DNA from: Lacihabitans sp. LS3-19
GTDB taxonomy: Bacteria > Bacteroidota > Bacteroidia > Cytophagales > Spirosomataceae
DNA: 64,000 bases
Reading direction: 5' to 3'
Assembly: GCF_024343575.1 (NCBI RefSeq)
Contig: NZ_RJUA01000112.1
Span: 1 to 64,000 of the forward strand
The stretch's first letter is position 1. Every line of letters begins with the position of its first letter. The notes beneath the pieces were generated by a model, which was given only the letters and a program-made list of their open reading frames with translations, did not search any database and was not told the origin of the DNA. The position numbers and the translations under genes are program-made. Shown here piece by piece: positions 61,021 through 64,000 of the stretch.

Positions 61021-62361
61021 TTAGATATATTGATTGATTATCATTTCCATTAACTCTTGCTTTCCGCTGATTTGTGCTGGCTCACCAACTTCTTTGGCTA
61101 TTTTAGCCAAGTCTTCAAGCGTAAGCTCGCCTTTCTCATATCTGGCACCGTTGCCTGAGTTAAACGAAGCATATCTTTGGTCTCTGATAGCATTGTATTT
61201 TGATTTTGTAAGGATATCATTTGCTACTAACAAAGCACGAGCAAAAACGTCCATTCCCCCTATGTGAGCAATGAAAATATCCTCTAAATCTGTAGAGTTT
61301 CTACGAGTTTTAGCATCAAAATTGATACCACCGGTTTTGAATCCGCCGTTTTCCAATATAATTAACATCGCTTCAGTTAATTCAAAAACGTCTATAGGAA
61401 ATTGGTCAGTATCCCAACCATTTTGGTAATCGCCACGGTTGGCATCTATAGAAGACAACATACCAGCATCTGCAGCCATTTGAAGCTCATGAGCAAACGT
61501 ATGGCCTGCCAAAGTAGCGTGATTTACTTCAAGGTTCAAGCCGAAGTCTTTCTCCAAACCTTGAGCATGCAAAAACCCGATAACTGTCTGAGCATCAAAA
61601 TCATATTGGTGTTTAGACGGCTCTGCTGGCTTTGGCTCGATATAGAATGTACCTGTAAATCCGTTTTTGCGAGCATAGTCACGAGCGGTTCTCAAAAACT
61701 GACCCATGTGATCTAATTCTTTCTTGGTTTTGGTATTCAAAAGCGACATATAACCTTCTCTTCCTCCCCAAAATGTATAACCCATACCACCCAAAGCAAT
61801 AGTGGCGTCAATACAGTTTTTAACCTGCAATCCAGCGTGAGCAACAACCTCAAAGTTTGGGTTAGTTGAGGCACCGTTCATATAACGTGGATTTGAGAAC
61901 AAGTTCGCCGTTCCCCAAAGCAATTGAGCTCCAGATGCTGTTTGTTTTGCTTTTGCGTAGTCTACTATTTTAGATAGATTGCTTTCATATTCAGCCAAAG
62001 AAGACCCTTCTGGCGACATATCCACATCGTGAAAACACCAGAATTCTGTTCCTAATTTCGTGAAAAATTCAAAAGCGGCGTCCATTTTGTCATGAGCAGC
62101 CTGAAGAGCATTGGCGTTGGCATCCCATGGGAATACTTTCGTTCCTGGGCCAAAAGGATCACCGCCAGTACCGCAGAATGTATGCCAATATGAAATAGCA
62201 AAACGAAGGTGCTCTTTCATAGTTTTGCCAGCCACCACACGGTCAGCATCATAAAATTTGAACGCCAAAGGATTGTCAGACTCACGTCCTTCAAACTTAA
62301 TGGCTTCTTTTATGAATGGAAAATATTCCTTCTCTCCTAGCGTAATATTCAACTTACTCAT
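61021..62361 (-). CDS. xylA: xylose isomerase
   Basis: A 446-residue class II xylose isomerase that turns D-xylose into D-xylulose in the cytoplasm (and acts on glucose in vitro). Catalytic His111 and Asp114 are in [13 protein letters not shown]. Metal-site residues lie in [36 protein letters not shown] and [20 protein letters not shown]. The length is that of the Bacteroidota/Firmicutes group. It has its own perfect promoter and terminator; no xylulokinase or xylose transporter gene is next to it. Confidence 0.97.
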   Translation of the reverse strand: MSKLNITLGEKEYFPFIKEAIKFEGRESDNPLAFKFYDADRVVAGKTMKEHLRFAISYWHTFCGTGGDPFGPGTKVFPWDANANALQAAHDKMDAAFEFFTKLGTEFWCFHDVDMSPEGSSLAEYESNLSKIVDYAKAKQTASGAQLLWGTANLFSNPRYMNGASTNPNFEVVAHAGLQVKNCIDATIALGGMGYTFWGGREGYMSLLNTKTKKELDHMGQFLRTARDYARKNGFTGTFYIEPKPAEPSKHQYDFDAQTVIGFLHAQGLEKDFGLNLEVNHATLAGHTFAHELQMAADAGMLSSIDANRGDYQNGWDTDQFPIDVFELTEAMLIILENGGFKTGGINFDAKTRRNSTDLEDIFIAHIGGMDVFARALLVANDILTKSKYNAIRDQRYASFNSGNGARYEKGELTLEDLAKIAKEVGEPAQISGKQELMEMIINQYI

Positions 62362-62409
62362 TGATTGTTATTTTTTGAAGTTTTTTTTGAACTATTTCTT
62401 ATTAAGTGT

Positions 62410-62440
62410 CAAACTTACAATTAAAAATAATTTATTCAAA
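62410..62440 (-). promoter_or_regulatory. promoter of xylA
   Basis: On the minus strand TTTG (62437-62440), exactly 19 bp of spacing, then TAAGTTTG (62410-62417) match both elements of the Bacteroidota consensus. The start codon is 48 bp downstream, leaving a leader of about 40 nt. Confidence 0.8.
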
Positions 62441-62457
62441 ATATTTTTAGAGAAAAT

Positions 62458-64000
62458 TTAAAAACTCCATGAATTATTGTTTCTATTGTAAGGTTCAAAG
62501 CTGAATTTGAACATATTTCTAAGGCCAAAATCGTTAGATTGACCTACGACATAATATCCGCCCACGCGAAAATAGAATCTGGCAATATTAAACACTCTAT
62601 TAAATCCAAAATACAGTTCCGAATACTGGTATTTACGTTCGGGAACATACAAGAAACCCGCACCAGCTACTTCTCTTATTTTTGTTTTGTTTAATAAAGG
62701 TATTTTAGATGTAAAAAATCCATTAAACTGATGCTGGTAATGCGACTCAAAGAACCAGTCGAAAGTGGCAAAAGTTTGTGGAATAAGCTGAAAAGTACTC
62801 ATGGCAGGCGAGAAAAAATAAGAATCTCCACCTCTTTGGTATTTGTAATCCATAATAGCCAAGCGGGTAGTATCTAGAAATTTACCCGCATTTATTCTAT
62901 ATTCTGATACGCCAAATATACCTAAACCAACACTTTGGTAAATTTGGGCAGACAAATAAGTAAAGCTACTCGCGTTTTTGTTTGGCCAGGCTTTTTCTAT
63001 GTTCATGCCGAAAGTGGGAAACTTCGATCCCAATATTTTTTTTTCGTTCGGCTCTCTTAAAAACAGCTGTTTTGGCGTATAAGTAAAACCAATCCCCGTT
63101 TTATATATTCTACTTTCTGGAAAAACCTCAGGCTTATTGCCATTAAAAAGTTTGTCGCCCAGAGGCCCAAATTTAAAATCTGAAAGGTCATTTCTATCTT
63201 CAATTTGTCCGAAAGAATTCAAATAAAACCCATTGAAAAGCTCGGTTCTATGGCTAAATGCTATAATTTTGGATTCGTAGAAATTAGACCGCCTGGCAAT
63301 ATCTCGAATGGTTGCTGTATTGTTAATTGCATTAAAACTCGAAGCCAAACGCAGACTTACGCTCGAAACTCTTTTAGGATTGTAATAAAAATTAGCAAAA
63401 ACATTGCCCCGAAGATCCTTATTCAGCAATCCGAAATTAAGATTTGGCGAAAGTTGGATTGATTTTCGATTTTCGTATACTTTTTTATAAAACAAACCAT
63501 AGTTTATTCTCCAACCACCAAATGAGAATGGGTTAGCTACACTAATAATTGGATTAAAAAACCAATCCTTTTTTGCATATCTATTTATGTGTCCCCACCC
63601 AAGAAACACGAGCTTAGGAAAAGTTAGCTTATTATAAATTTTATCTATAGAGTCAAGATAAACTTTTGACGTCTTTAGCAGCAGCATTTTTTCATTATTC
63701 ACAACAGCCGCCTGCTCAAGAGTATCCAATGGTTTGGGTCTTATGGCTTCCCAAAATGTACTATCTTTTTTATAAGCCTCCTCCTCAGTCAGCCCCACTT
63801 CCAGACCAAAAAAACGTTTTGGCAAAATTTGATCAAACAAAAAATTGGATTGAATTACCTCAGCTTTACCTTCTTTTTTACTTTTTCCTTCTTTTAAGGT
63901 CCAGAAATATTTAGTTTCGGTGGGCATCCATCTATCAGCTATTTTTTCATGTTTTTGTTCAAATCTAAAAGAATCATAAAGCAGAAGTGCTTTTTTGGTT
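62458..64000 (-). CDS. DUF5686 outer-membrane protein, C-terminal part (5' end cut)
   Basis: The frame stays open to the right edge, so the N-terminus is missing; an internal Met at 63927 is not a real start. At least 513 residues are visible. They match the C-terminal half of DUF5686 proteins, which usually begin with a signal peptide and a carboxypeptidase-regulatory-like domain: DSTFWEAIRPKPLD, then beta-strand-rich barrel segments with INRYAKKDWFFNP, VSSVSLRLASSF, YFSPAMSTF-like FFSPAMSTF and the ending FSFEPYNRNN. Probably an outer-membrane barrel. Function unknown. Confidence 0.85.
   Translation of the reverse strand, partial: TKKALLLYDSFRFEQKHEKIADRWMPTETKYFWTLKEGKSKKEGKAEVIQSNFLFDQILPKRFFGLEVGLTEEEAYKKDSTFWEAIRPKPLDTLEQAAVVNNEKMLLLKTSKVYLDSIDKIYNKLTFPKLVFLGWGHINRYAKKDWFFNPIISVANPFSFGGWRINYGLFYKKVYENRKSIQLSPNLNFGLLNKDLRGNVFANFYYNPKRVSSVSLRLASSFNAINNTATIRDIARRSNFYESKIIAFSHRTELFNGFYLNSFGQIEDRNDLSDFKFGPLGDKLFNGNKPEVFPESRIYKTGIGFTYTPKQLFLREPNEKKILGSKFPTFGMNIEKAWPNKNASSFTYLSAQIYQSVGLGIFGVSEYRINAGKFLDTTRLAIMDYKYQRGGDSYFFSPAMSTFQLIPQTFATFDWFFESHYQHQFNGFFTSKIPLLNKTKIREVAGAGFLYVPERKYQYSELYFGFNRVFNIARFYFRVGGYYVVGQSNDFGLRNMFKFSFEPYNRNNNSWSF

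Noticed and set aside
1-64000. tRNA, rRNA, prophage and insertion-sequence genes
   Set aside because: No cloverleaf, rRNA, transposase, integrase or phage structural sequence was seen in any gap or frame.

Overview
The window is AT-rich chromosomal DNA of a Bacteroidota bacterium, most likely from the Cytophagales side of the phylum. The signs are promoters of the form TTTG-N19/20-TAnnTTTG, C-terminal sorting domains of the type IX secretion system (T9SS), TonB-linked receptors with a carboxypeptidase-regulatory-like N-domain, a lipoprotein TamL/TamB pair, DUF5686 and DUF1800/DUF1501 proteins, and little use of Shine-Dalgarno sequences. I see no rRNA, tRNA, CRISPR array, prophage or intact insertion sequence. 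Genus and species cannot be fixed from sequence alone.

Layout. 1-3.8 kb (minus): a cut-off thioredoxin-like exported protein, a decayed receptor tail and a FecA-type TonB receptor whose promoter lies between two near-identical palindromic sites. 3.9-7.4 kb: recQ and rluF, separated by a cluster of paired palindromes. 7.5-13.8 kb (minus): a sugar-acid/glycoside cluster (GH88-like hydrolase, Old Yellow Enzyme-type reductase, SDR, Tat-exported Gfo/Idh/MocA oxidoreductase, small lipoprotein, aldo/keto reductase). 14.0-30.9 kb (mostly plus): a thioredoxin, two separate copies of a TldD/TldE protease pair, a GNAT acetyltransferase and an AlkB-type monooxygenase. Between the two tld pairs lies a six-gene operon (19.7-26.6 kb) for two coiled-coil proteins, one with membrane helices, an ABC importer whose substrate-binding domain is fused to an OmpA peptidoglycan-binding domain, and a CbbX-type AAA+ ATPase with a TerB-like region. 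A PRMT-like methyltransferase faces it. 31-33.9 kb: a DUF4143 ATPase, an orphan T9SS sorting domain and an S41 lipoprotein protease. 34.0-41.3 kb: a DUF4159-MoxR-DUF58-BatA-DUF4175-type operon. 41.4-50.7 kb: a DUF2891 protein, a PQQ-type sugar dehydrogenase with fused cytochrome c, a DUF1800/DUF1501 pair, two DUF4136 lipoproteins and aroB. 50.8-53.2 kb: rsmG, a metzincin protease, two small LTxxQ-like lipoproteins and a small exported protein. 53.3-64 kb (minus): tamL-tamB, a frameshifted orphan HigA-type antitoxin, xylA with its own promoter and terminator, and the C-terminal part of a DUF5686 protein that runs off the right edge.

Best candidate for an undescribed system: the operon at 19,693-26,604. 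Its composition suggests an envelope-stress or envelope-remodelling device that links an ABC importer, tethered to the cell wall, to PspA/ESCRT-like coiled coils and a TerB-AAA+ motor. The most notable non-coding structure is the set of three 66-bp paired-palindrome elements at 6,262-6,553. One arm pair there has changed on both sides so that pairing is kept.
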